9,955 nt of DNA, from contig JAIMBU010000046.1 in the NCBI GenBank assembly GCA_023511325.1, positions 1-9,955 on the forward strand, read 5' to 3'. The DNA is from Gorillibacterium sp. Its GTDB lineage: Bacteria; Bacillota; Bacilli; Paenibacillales; NBRC-103111. This document shows, piece after piece, positions 1 to 7,445 of this stretch. The position numbers and the translations under genes are program-made. How positions within the stretch are numbered: position 1 is the first letter of the stretch; every line of letters begins with the position of its first letter. The notes beneath the pieces were generated by a model. It searched no databases. It was given only the letters and a program-made list of their open reading frames with translations, and was not told where the DNA came from.

Positions 1-453
1 GGTTTATCCACAGCGATGATCATGGAGAAAAGCGAGCAAAAGGATAAAGCCTGGGAGTTTCTCAAATGGTGGACATCAAATGATATTCAAGCACAATACG
101 CCAAGGATATGGAATCGTTCTATGGTCTTGAATATCGCTGGAACACGGCAAATATAGAAGCGATGAAAGCGCAAAGCTGGCCAAGCGACGACCTGAAGGC
201 GATTCGCGAGCAGGCCAGCTGGGCCAAGAATATGCCGAACGTTCCCGGCTATTATTTTCTCGGCCGAGAGATGGAGTTTGCCTGGAACCGCACCGTGTTC
301 GACGGAATGCCGGCCAAGGAATCGCTGGAGCAGGCACATCTATCCCTGCAGCGGGAAATGAACCGCAGGCAAAAGGACTTCGGCATCTCCGGTGGCAACC
401 TCCATATCCCGCAAATAAATGAACCTTTCAGATGGGAGGAATCGGATCAATGA
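1..453 (+). CDS. Extracellular solute-binding protein (SBP1), C-terminal part only
   Basis: The reading frame is open from the first base, so the gene starts upstream of the window; 150 C-terminal residues are visible. The segment has features usual at the end of family-1 (MalE-like) sugar-binding proteins: a stretch of the type 'KAWEFLKWWTS' about 17 residues in, where the binding protein's C-terminal lobe is often annotated, an aromatic-rich middle part, and a final helix ending 'NRRQKDFG', where such proteins commonly end in an amphipathic helix. About 22 further residues follow it. The product would be exported and would hand a sugar or oligosaccharide to the permeases directly downstream. 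The stop TGA (451-453) overlaps the next ATG by four bases, which suggests translational coupling to permease 1A. Signal peptide, lipobox and total length cannot be seen. I recall some Paenibacillus homologues being unusually long multidomain proteins, and that cannot be tested here. Confidence 0.85.
   Translation, partial: GLSTAMIMEKSEQKDKAWEFLKWWTSNDIQAQYAKDMESFYGLEYRWNTANIEAMKAQSWPSDDLKAIREQASWAKNMPNVPGYYFLGREMEFAWNRTVFDGMPAKESLEQAHLSLQREMNRRQKDFGISGGNLHIPQINEPFRWEESDQ
434..440 (+). promoter_or_regulatory. Ribosome binding site that fixes the start of permease 1A
   Basis: GGGAGGA lies nine bases before the ATG at 450. An earlier in-frame ATG at 432 sits on top of this Shine-Dalgarno sequence and is therefore unlikely to be used. 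Confidence 0.75.
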
Positions 454-1421
454 AGACTGAGCTTTCTCCCGGTATGAACCTTGTTAAAAAGCCGAGGCTG
501 ACGCTTGCGAAGTGGAAACGCTTCTGGCTGGATATACGGCGTGATACCTTCTGCTATTTATTCCTGGCTCCGTTCTTAATCTGTTTTCTCATCTTTATTG
601 TCATTCCGGTTGTGATGGCGGCAACGCTCAGCTTCACCTCCTACGATGGCTTCGGCAAGCTGCATTTCATTGGCGTTGGCAACTATATCGCCTTGTTCAC
701 TCAAGACATCATTTTCCTGACCAAGGCATTGCCCAATACCTTCATCTTCGCTTTAATCGTTGGGCCTGGCGGTTATTTTCTCTCCTTTCTGTTTGCCTGG
801 CTCATTCACCAGATGCCGATGAAGGTCCGCGATTACTATACGCTGGTCTTTTATGCGCCATCGATGGCAGGTGCTGTCGCACTGTCCGTCGTCTGGATTG
901 CCGCCTTCAGCGGTGACCGCGTCGGTTATATCAATAACTTTCTGCTGCAGATGGGCTGGCTGGATTCTCCGGTTATCTGGCTGCAGGATCCGAAATATCT
1001 AATGAAGATCATGATTCTCGTTTCCCTGTGGATGAGCTTCAGTGTTGGTTTTCTCGCCATGCTGGCCGGGCTGCAGACGGTTAACCGGGAGCTGTATGAG
1101 GCTGGCCGAATTGACGGTATCTCCAACCGACTTCAAGAGGTGTTCTACATTACCATTCCGTCGATGAAGCCGCAGATGCTGTTCAGTGCCGTGATGACGA
1201 TCGTCTCTACCCTGAAGGCGGGCAGTATCTCCACGCAATTGACCGGTATGGCAATCACGCCCCAATATGCGGGACATCTGATCATTAACCATGTGGATGA
1301 CTATGCCTTCATCCGCTTCGAGCTCGGCTATGCCTCGGCCCTTTCGGTCATCCTGCTGCTCATCAGCTATTTTGTGATGAGATTTGCCTATCGGCTGTTC
1401 AATTCGAAGGAGGAGCTATAA
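450..1421 (+). CDS. Sugar ABC transporter permease, MalF/UgpA-type (permease 1A)
   Basis: A 323-residue integral membrane protein, forming one half of the channel of an ABC sugar importer. Six hydrophobic segments are visible. The first begins near residue 30 after a basic N-terminus and runs through 'FLICFLIFIVIPVV'; the last is near residue 300, ending 'RFAYRLF'. The cytoplasmic EAA loop that contacts the ATPase is at about residues 216-241 ('YEAGRIDGIS' then 'ITIPSMKP'). It matches the EAA-x3-G-x9-I-x-LP pattern of the binding-protein-dependent transport family, with Gly in place of the second Ala and IP in place of LP. The short N-terminus and length fit the MalF/UgpA/LacF subfamily of CUT1 importers. 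The start at 450 is chosen over 432 because of the Shine-Dalgarno at 434-440; it gives an ATGA overlap with SBP1. The likely partners are SBP1 and permease 1B. The substrate is not readable from the sequence. Confidence 0.93.
   Translation: MKTELSPGMNLVKKPRLTLAKWKRFWLDIRRDTFCYLFLAPFLICFLIFIVIPVVMAATLSFTSYDGFGKLHFIGVGNYIALFTQDIIFLTKALPNTFIFALIVGPGGYFLSFLFAWLIHQMPMKVRDYYTLVFYAPSMAGAVALSVVWIAAFSGDRVGYINNFLLQMGWLDSPVIWLQDPKYLMKIMILVSLWMSFSVGFLAMLAGLQTVNRELYEAGRIDGISNRLQEVFYITIPSMKPQMLFSAVMTIVSTLKAGSISTQLTGMAITPQYAGHLIINHVDDYAFIRFELGYASALSVILLLISYFVMRFAYRLFNSKEEL
1407..1413 (+). promoter_or_regulatory. Ribosome binding site for permease 1B
   Basis: AAGGAGG lies within the last codons of permease 1A, 12 bases before the ATG at 1426; an AGGAG at 1411-1415 gives a slightly shorter spacing. 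It supports the start at 1426 rather than the in-frame ATG at 1384, which is inside permease 1A and would add 14 residues. Confidence 0.7.
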
Positions 1422-1425
1422 ACCG

Positions 1426-2292
1426 ATGATCCGAAAACTTCGCAGTTTGCGTAGAGCATCGCCGTTTCAAGTCATTCTGATTACCGTTTTCACGGCACTT
1501 GCGGCCTTTATGGCGCTGCCAATCGTTTTTATTCTCAATCACGCTTTTAAGCCGCAGAATGAATTGTTTCTCTTTCCACCGCGATTCTTCGTGCAGCATC
1601 CGACATTCCGCAACTTCGAGGCGTTGTTCCTCCACGCAACGAACGCGACTGTCCCCTTCACGCGTTATCTGTTCAACAGCGTGATTGTCGTTTTCCTGAC
1701 GTTGGCGAGCGTGATCATCGTCAGCACCATGGCGGCCTATGTGTTGGCCAAATACCAGTTTCATTTCAAGCAGCTTACCATGTCGCTGATCACATTGTCC
1801 TTGATGTTTGCACCGGAGACGGTTTCGATTCCCCGTTATTTGATCATCAATGGCTTGGGGTTGAACAATACCTACTTTGGGCACATTTTACCGTCCCTGG
1901 CTTCTCCCGTTGCGGTGTTCATGCTCGTTGGCTTCGTCTCGCAGATTCCCAATGATTTAATCGAGGCGGCCAAGATCGACGGCGCTAGCCACGTCGGCAT
2001 CTTCGCCCGGATTGTGCTACCGCTCTCCTTGCCAGCCATTGCCACCATCTCGATTCTGACCTTTCAGGCGGTATGGGGGGATATTGAGACTTCAACCTTG
2101 TTCATGCAAAAGGAAGCGATGCGGACGTTGGCCTTCTATGTCAACAGCCTACTAAGTGGTTTGCAGAATAATGTGGCGGGTCAAAATATGGTAGCAGCAG
2201 CCGGTATGCTTATCTTTATTCCGAATTTGATCATCTTCCTGCTCTTCCAGCGGAAGGTGCTTGAGACGATGGTTCATTCCGGTATCAAGTAA
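1426..2292 (+). CDS. Carbohydrate ABC transporter permease, MalG/UgpE-type (permease 1B)
   Basis: A 288-residue membrane protein, the second half of the first importer's channel. A basic N-terminus (RKLRSLRRAS) is followed by a first membrane helix at about residues 13-35, a periplasm-side-type region ('NELFLFPPRFF' then 'PTFRNFEALF') typical of the MalG subfamily, and five further hydrophobic segments. The EAA loop is a near-perfect match at about residues 179-204 ('IEAAKIDGAS' then 'IVLPLSLPA'), the surface that docks on the ATPase. Length and layout fit CUT1 MalG-like subunits (about 275-300 residues). The gene starts four bases after the stop of permease 1A, so the two are surely co-expressed. 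It is more conserved in the EAA loop than its partner. Together with SBP1 and permease 1A it forms a full importer apart from the ATPase, which is missing here. Confidence 0.94.
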   Translation: MIRKLRSLRRASPFQVILITVFTALAAFMALPIVFILNHAFKPQNELFLFPPRFFVQHPTFRNFEALFLHATNATVPFTRYLFNSVIVVFLTLASVIIVSTMAAYVLAKYQFHFKQLTMSLITLSLMFAPETVSIPRYLIINGLGLNNTYFGHILPSLASPVAVFMLVGFVSQIPNDLIEAAKIDGASHVGIFARIVLPLSLPAIATISILTFQAVWGDIETSTLFMQKEAMRTLAFYVNSLLSGLQNNVAGQNMVAAAGMLIFIPNLIIFLLFQRKVLETMVHSGIK

Positions 2293-2318
2293 TCCCATCA
2301 GCAAAGGAAGTCGGATCG

Positions 2319-4334
2319 ATGAAGAAATGGATGGCTTTGATGCTTATGGCAGTGACGGTATTGCTGTGTATTCCCAATACCGTGTATGCCAGGCTTCCCT
2401 ATACGACGGCCTATTATGATAGCAACCAGTCGACCTGGTTTCGCATTCAGCCGATTTATACGCCGGCTGGCGCCTACTCCGGTGAATTCGGCGAACTGGT
2501 CGATCTGCATGTGGCGGCAGATGACAAGGTATACGCAGCCGATAAGAAACTCAACCAAATCATTGTCTTGAATAATGACGGCACCCTCCTGCGGACAATC
2601 GGCGATAAGGAAGGGGCGGGACAGCTCGATTCGCCGGAAGGCGTGTTCGTCACTCCCGAAGGCATTATTTATGTCGCAGATTCCGGCAATCAGCGGGTTG
2701 CGGTGTTTGATACTAACGGCAAGTTCTTACGTGAATATACCAAGCCGGAAACACCCCTGATGGGCTCTGAGCATTTCGTACCGGTGAAGCTGATTGTCGA
2801 TCGCCGCGGCGTGATGTATATCGCTTTGAATTCCTCCTATCAGGGGTTGGTCAGGCTGAACCAGGAAGGGGAGTTCATGGGCTACTTCGGCGCCAACAAA
2901 GCCGAACAGACCATGCTCAACTGGCTGAAGAAGCTGGTGCTGAATAAAGAGCAGCTCGCTAAAGAGAAAGCGACGCTGCCGAAGCCGATCACCAATCTTT
3001 CCTTGGATCACGACGGATTCATCTACACGGCAACAGCCGGCGGGGAAGGCAAGGGCGCCATCCGCAAGCTGAACGCGGGCGGGGTAGATGCTTACAAGAA
3101 CAAGACATTGGAGAACGGGCACGGAATCGTCGATGTTGCCATCGACAAGGATGGCTTCCTCTACAATGTCGATCTGGACTCGATGCGGATCAACCTCTAC
3201 GATCGTACGGGTGACGCCCTCTTCGCCTTCGGTCTAGTCGACAAGGAAACGCAGCAGTATGGCATTCTTGGGTATCCGACCGGGGTCGGCGTTGATTCCC
3301 ATTCCGCGATCTGGATCTCCGATAGTCGGACCAAGACGGTGCACAAATTCGTTCGGACTGCCTTTGGCAAGGATGTTCTCCAGGCGCTGGCGCTCTATCA
3401 GGATGGCAGATACGAGGACAGCAAGCCTGACTGGGATGCCGTGTATGCCCGTAATGACATGTATAACGGTACCTTCCAAGGCCTAGGCAAAGTCTATTTG
3501 CACGAAGAAAACAACGATCAAGCGCTCGAGTTCATGAAGACAGCCTACGATACAGATGGCTATTCCAAAGCCTTCTGGCAAATTCGGCTGGAATGGCTAC
3601 AAAAGCACTTTGTCACTTTGGTCATCAGCCTCATTGGACTTGGCCTACTGTTTCATTTCGGAGTTAAGGGAATTCGGGCTACGCTGCGTAAACATTCGCT
3701 TCCGGCTTCCTGGAAGCAGCCATTAACGGATCTGCGGAACTTTTGGTATGTCATGTTCCACCCGTATGAAGGGTTTTATCGCATGAAGGAAGCACGGGTT
3801 TCGCCTTGGATTACCCTCGTTCTGCTAGTAGCGGTGCTTGGCGTCAAGCTGGCGAGAATCTATTGGACCGGCTTTCTCTTCCATCCCGTCGATCTAGCGG
3901 AGATCAACCTGCGCAATGAACTCGGATTGTTTATCCTTCCTTGGGTGACTTGGATTATTGCTAATTATCTCGTATGCAGCATCAAGGACGGAGAAGGCAG
4001 GTTACGGGAAGTCTTTCAGGGCAGCACCTATGCACTTGCGCCTTATCTCTTCTTCTCCATACCACTCCTGATCCTGACTAACATCGTTACCTTGGATGAG
4101 AAAGTGATCGTAAGCGCCATCAGCTCGGTGATGACCCTCTGGCTGCTGGTTATGCTCATCGTGATGACGCAGGTCATCCACAATTTCGATTTTATGGAAA
4201 CGATCAAGAATTCGGCAATTACCGTATTCGCAATCGGCACGATTTGGCTGTTCGGTTTCATCATTTTCGGATTGTCCTATAACCTGTATGACTTTTTCTA
4301 CGAGCTTTACAAAGAGGTGAACTTCTATCATTAA
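2319..4334 (+). CDS. Secreted NHL-type beta-propeller fused to a Yip1-like membrane domain
   Basis: 671 residues. A signal peptide (residues 1-24, cleavage after VYA) precedes an extracellular part. Residues about 40-350 contain repeated NHL-like blades: 'LDSPEGVFVTPEGIIYVADS' then 'NQRVAVF' near 103-131, and weaker copies around 'DHDGFIYTAT', 'DKDGFLYNVD' and 'HSAIWISDS'. Residues about 357-425 look TPR-like ('ALALYQDGRYEDSK' and 'YLHEENNDQALEFMKTAY'). Six membrane helices follow, near 431-452, 495-521, 535-555, 571-590, 596-623 and 634-660. The last five with the preceding 'FHPYEGFYRMKE' resemble the Yip1 family. Basic residues between helices 1 and 2 and between 3 and 4 put those loops inside, so the propeller faces outward. 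The RBS AAAGGAAG (2303-2310) supports the ATG at 2319. The role is unknown: glycan binding, or a scaffold for the importers, are guesses. The domain calls are from pattern, not from a search. Confidence 0.85.
   Translation: MKKWMALMLMAVTVLLCIPNTVYARLPYTTAYYDSNQSTWFRIQPIYTPAGAYSGEFGELVDLHVAADDKVYAADKKLNQIIVLNNDGTLLRTIGDKEGAGQLDSPEGVFVTPEGIIYVADSGNQRVAVFDTNGKFLREYTKPETPLMGSEHFVPVKLIVDRRGVMYIALNSSYQGLVRLNQEGEFMGYFGANKAEQTMLNWLKKLVLNKEQLAKEKATLPKPITNLSLDHDGFIYTATAGGEGKGAIRKLNAGGVDAYKNKTLENGHGIVDVAIDKDGFLYNVDLDSMRINLYDRTGDALFAFGLVDKETQQYGILGYPTGVGVDSHSAIWISDSRTKTVHKFVRTAFGKDVLQALALYQDGRYEDSKPDWDAVYARNDMYNGTFQGLGKVYLHEENNDQALEFMKTAYDTDGYSKAFWQIRLEWLQKHFVTLVISLIGLGLLFHFGVKGIRATLRKHSLPASWKQPLTDLRNFWYVMFHPYEGFYRMKEARVSPWITLVLLVAVLGVKLARIYWTGFLFHPVDLAEINLRNELGLFILPWVTWIIANYLVCSIKDGEGRLREVFQGSTYALAPYLFFSIPLLILTNIVTLDEKVIVSAISSVMTLWLLVMLIVMTQVIHNFDFMETIKNSAITVFAIGTIWLFGFIIFGLSYNLYDFFYELYKEVNFYH
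4311..4320 (+). promoter_or_regulatory. Strong ribosome binding site pointing to an ATT start
   Basis: AAAGAGGTGA, nine of ten bases fitting the anti-Shine-Dalgarno complement when one G is dropped, lies inside the last codons of the propeller-Yip1 gene. Its end is nine bases before the ATT at 4330 and six before the ATC at 4327, while the first conventional start (GTG, 4381) is 60 bases away and has no Shine-Dalgarno of its own. Confidence 0.7.
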
Positions 4335-6552
4335 TTTCGTCAAACGACTCTCTCGACGTGTAAAGCTGTTATCCATTGCAGTGCTAGCGGTTATCGTCCT
4401 GGTGCTGGTGCTGCTCGTCCAAACCTGGAAGCCACCCGCTCTTGACAGCTTCTCCAGAACAGGCATCGAGGTTTCCGCGCCCGCACATGCTCCACTTTAT
4501 CCGGGAGAACCCTGGAAGCCAATAGCTGCGGCAGACGGTTACGCTCTGGTTGCGCAAAATGACAAATATGAATTATTCGTCCAGCCGGACAATACCCAAA
4601 TCGCTGTTCTCGACAAGCAGAGTGGCTATCGCTGGACTAGCAATCCCGGTATAGAGGAGTTGGCTAAGGAGACCGTCAAAGGTCAACTGCTGACTAACCT
4701 ACAATCCACATTTGTTCTGACCTATGTTCGATCGAAAGGGGCAGATCAGACCATCCGCGAATCGGTAAACAGTAGCAGTCCCGGTACGCAGATCAAGATG
4801 ATCAAAAGTGATGCTGGCCTGCAAATCAACTATTCATTTCCGGATAAAAAGCTCAGCTTTGCCCTTCAATATGAGCTGACTGACAAAGGGCTCAAGGTAA
4901 GGGTTCCTACAGATGGCATAGAGGAGGAAGGCGACTACGCCGTATTCTCCCTCGACCTGCTCCCCTACTTTGGAGCATCGTCAGCCAGTGAGGATGGATA
5001 TTTGTTTGTGCCGGACGGTCCGGGTGGACTGATTCGCTACGATACCGCTCATGCCAACATATCCAGAGGTTATCTTCATGAGGTGTACGGCAAGGAGGTT
5101 TCCAATGCCGCCAACTGGAGTCGTACGGGAGAAAGGCGGGAGGATATCGCCTACCCCGTATTTGGGATCAAAAAGGGTGATCACGCGTTTCTCGCTGTTT
5201 TGACGGAGGGTGATGATTCGGCCAATGTGGCCGCTATGCCACCAGGCATCAAATCGACCTTCTATAATGCCTATTCCAGCCAGTTCTATCGGGAAGAGTA
5301 TTTGTATCAGATGAGTCGGCTTGCTGTGCCAACCAAAGCGGTGCAAAAGCAGCGGCTAGAGCGAGATCGCGAGGTGGAGTACCGCTTCCTGAGTGGGGAT
5401 ACGGCCAACTATACCGGAATGGCGGAGTCCTACCGCGATTATCTGCTAGAGTCAGGCGAACTCACCGATACCCTTACACCGGTGGAGCACATTCCACTAT
5501 ATCTGAAGCTGATGGGTGGCAACTATCAGAAGGCCTTTGGCCGGATTCAGTATGTTGCGGCAACGACATTCCCGCAGGCAACCGATATCGTCAAGAGCCT
5601 GCAGAGCAAGGGGGTTGCCGATTCAAAGGTGATCTTCTACGGCTGGCAGAACCAAGGCGACTACAATATGGAAAAACGCTTCCCGATCGAAGCCAAGCTT
5701 GGCGGAGAATCCGCAGCAAAGTCGTTCATCGCTCAGATGAAGCAGCTTGGCACGGATGTCAGCTTCTATGAGGATTTTCTCTGGGTTGACGAGCATTCTG
5801 CGACCTCGGGGAAAAACGATGCGGTCAGAGCCATTGACGGCACGGCCTTTATCGAAGATGGGTGGTTCTTAGCTAAGCCCGACTTAACCATTGCCAAAGC
5901 TGCGGACACGATAACCAAGCTCAAGAAGCTGGGCGTATCTGGACTTCACTATAGCGGCCTCGGCGAGATGTTATTTAACGACTATGAATCCAGTGGCATT
6001 CTGACACGCGACTATACGAAGAATGTCTATAACGGTCTGCTGGATTATACGCGCAAGGAGTTGGGCTCAGCCAGCGTGTTCCGCGGCAATGCCTACGTGT
6101 TAGGCCAAACGGATTACATCGACGGTTTGCCCTCTGAATCCAGCTATGACTTCATGATCGACGAGACGGTTCCGTTCTACCCCATGGTTCTGCATGGGTA
6201 TGTCCCTTATACATTTGGGGAAGGCAACCTACGCGATGATGAGGAGACGGAGTTTCTGAAGGCGATCGAATATGGAGCCTTACCCTCCTTTTTCATGACA
6301 CATGACGATTCACGCAAGCTGAAGGATACGGACTCCAACTATCTCTACAGCAGTCGGTTCGACAAATGGGAGAGTCGCATCGTCGAGGAATACGGCAAGT
6401 TCGATTCCTTGGCAAGTGTGTACGCGCAGAGGATCGTCAATCACGAGAAGCTATCCGCTAACAAGTACGTAACTACCTATGAGAATGGCACCAGAGTCAT
6501 CGTTGATTATGCTGCCAAAAGCTTCGTGGTGGAGAAAGGAGGAGGCGCATGA
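4330..6552 (+). CDS. Membrane-anchored DUF5696-type protein, glycosidase-like, function unknown
   Basis: 740 residues from the proposed ATT start; 723 if the GTG at 4381 is used. The ATT start gives a basic N-terminus (KRLSRRVK) before a helix at about residues 13-30, a classical signal anchor with the rest outside; GTG would remove the basic part. An in-frame TGA at 4318-4320 rules out a longer form. Residues about 60-340 are beta-rich and about 370-660 look like an alternating beta/alpha (TIM-barrel-like) domain. Conserved-looking acidic patches are 'YGWQNQGDYN' (D444), 'YEDFLWVDE' (E481, D482, D487, E488), 'YSGLGEMLFNDYE' (E546, D551) and 'MIDETVPFYP' (D611, E612). This is the layout of several glycoside hydrolases, but no catalytic pair can be named. 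I recognise it as DUF5696 from memory of similar loci. It overlaps the upstream stop and permease 2A, so it is coupled to both. Confidence 0.8.
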   Translation: MNFVKRLSRRVKLLSIAVLAVIVLVLVLLVQTWKPPALDSFSRTGIEVSAPAHAPLYPGEPWKPIAAADGYALVAQNDKYELFVQPDNTQIAVLDKQSGYRWTSNPGIEELAKETVKGQLLTNLQSTFVLTYVRSKGADQTIRESVNSSSPGTQIKMIKSDAGLQINYSFPDKKLSFALQYELTDKGLKVRVPTDGIEEEGDYAVFSLDLLPYFGASSASEDGYLFVPDGPGGLIRYDTAHANISRGYLHEVYGKEVSNAANWSRTGERREDIAYPVFGIKKGDHAFLAVLTEGDDSANVAAMPPGIKSTFYNAYSSQFYREEYLYQMSRLAVPTKAVQKQRLERDREVEYRFLSGDTANYTGMAESYRDYLLESGELTDTLTPVEHIPLYLKLMGGNYQKAFGRIQYVAATTFPQATDIVKSLQSKGVADSKVIFYGWQNQGDYNMEKRFPIEAKLGGESAAKSFIAQMKQLGTDVSFYEDFLWVDEHSATSGKNDAVRAIDGTAFIEDGWFLAKPDLTIAKAADTITKLKKLGVSGLHYSGLGEMLFNDYESSGILTRDYTKNVYNGLLDYTRKELGSASVFRGNAYVLGQTDYIDGLPSESSYDFMIDETVPFYPMVLHGYVPYTFGEGNLRDDEETEFLKAIEYGALPSFFMTHDDSRKLKDTDSNYLYSSRFDKWESRIVEEYGKFDSLASVYAQRIVNHEKLSANKYVTTYENGTRVIVDYAAKSFVVEKGGGA
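6535..6545 (+). promoter_or_regulatory. Ribosome binding site for permease 2A
   Basis: AAAGGAGGAGG lies inside the last codons of the DUF5696-type gene, three bases before the ATG at 6549 counted from its end and about seven from the core AGGAG at 6537-6541. It supports the ATGA overlap start. Confidence 0.75.
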
Positions 6553-7445
6553 ACCAGGTCCAGCAATACAAAAGGAAGGCGTTTCAGTTTCAACTGAAGC
6601 GTTATGGAATCGGACTATTGTTCATGCTGCCTTGGCTCATCGGCTTCTGCGTGTTTGTGGCTATTCCGATCGGCTGGTCGATGTTCATGTCCTTGCACAA
6701 GGTGGCTGTTGTTCCGGGGGGCTTCAAATACGACTGGTTGGGCTTGCAGAATTTCCGTGATGCTTTTCTCAAGGACAATATCTTTCCCATTGAGCTGATT
6801 ACCTATTTTCAGCAGATGCTGCTGATGGTTCCGATCATCGTTATCTTCGCGCTCCTCATCGCGCTTTTATTAAACCAGAAGTTTCCCGGCCGCTTTATCT
6901 ATCGCGCCTTATTCTTCCTCCCGGTTATATTCGCCACAGGGCAGGTATTGTCGGAATTGTTCGCCCAAGGCGCAGGTGATATTCCTTTCCTCGATCAATA
7001 CAACCTGGAGCCGTTGGTTAGGCAATATGTCGGCGGTGAGCTAGCGAAGACAGTTATGGAGGTACTGGGGCGTGTCGTACTGATTCTGTGGTACTCGGGT
7101 GTGCAGATTCTCATCTTCATCTCCGGCTTCCAAACGATTTCACCTTCAATCTATGAGGCTGTACGGATTGATGGAGCGTCTCCGTGGGACAGCTTTTGGA
7201 AGATTACACTGCCGGCAAGTGTTCCCTTCATCAGCCTGAACGTGCTGTATACAATCATTGATCTGTTCACGTTCCCGATGAATCCGGTACTGAAGCACAT
7301 TAAGGACAATATGTTCAAGGTCGAAACTGGCTACGGCTACGCCAGCGCCCTTGCCTGGATTTATTTTGGCTTCATCTTTATCCTGATTGCTCTTGTCCTG
7401 TGGTTATTCAGTCGAAGCATGCGTACAAGGAGGGCAAATCAATGA
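6549..7445 (+). CDS. Sugar ABC transporter permease, MalF/UgpA-type (permease 2A)
   Basis: A 298-residue membrane protein, the MalF-like half of the second importer. The first helix starts near residue 20 ('GIGLLFMLPWLIGFCVFVAI') after a basic N-terminus, followed by 'WSMFMSLHKV' and 'WLGLQNFRDAF', the usual start of this subfamily's first extracellular loop. Five more hydrophobic segments follow. The EAA loop is at about residues 202-227 ('YEAVRIDGAS' then 'ITLPASVP'), a good match, so the subunit should dock on an ATPase. Compared with permease 1A, it has no obvious shared sequence outside family motifs, so the two importers are probably not a recent tandem duplication. The start ATG overlaps the DUF5696 stop as ATGA. 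The partners are permease 2B and probably SBP2. Confidence 0.94.
   Translation: MNQVQQYKRKAFQFQLKRYGIGLLFMLPWLIGFCVFVAIPIGWSMFMSLHKVAVVPGGFKYDWLGLQNFRDAFLKDNIFPIELITYFQQMLLMVPIIVIFALLIALLLNQKFPGRFIYRALFFLPVIFATGQVLSELFAQGAGDIPFLDQYNLEPLVRQYVGGELAKTVMEVLGRVVLILWYSGVQILIFISGFQTISPSIYEAVRIDGASPWDSFWKITLPASVPFISLNVLYTIIDLFTFPMNPVLKHIKDNMFKVETGYGYASALAWIYFGFIFILIALVLWLFSRSMRTRRANQ
7427..7434 (+). promoter_or_regulatory. Ribosome binding site that fixes the start of permease 2B
   Basis: AAGGAGGG is seven bases before the ATG at 7442. It favours this start over the ATG at 7400, which lies 42 bases upstream inside permease 2A. Confidence 0.75.

Noticed and set aside
432..449. ATG at 432 as start of permease 1A
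   Set aside because: It overlaps the Shine-Dalgarno sequence that serves the ATG at 450.
1399..1884. Minus-strand open frame of 161 codons opposite permease 1B
   Set aside because: Highly basic and polar product with no domain character, entirely opposite a clear permease gene; it is a shadow of that gene's codon use.
4002..4466. Minus-strand open frame of 154 codons spanning the propeller-Yip1 and DUF5696 junction
   Set aside because: No recognisable domain and lies opposite two well supported genes.
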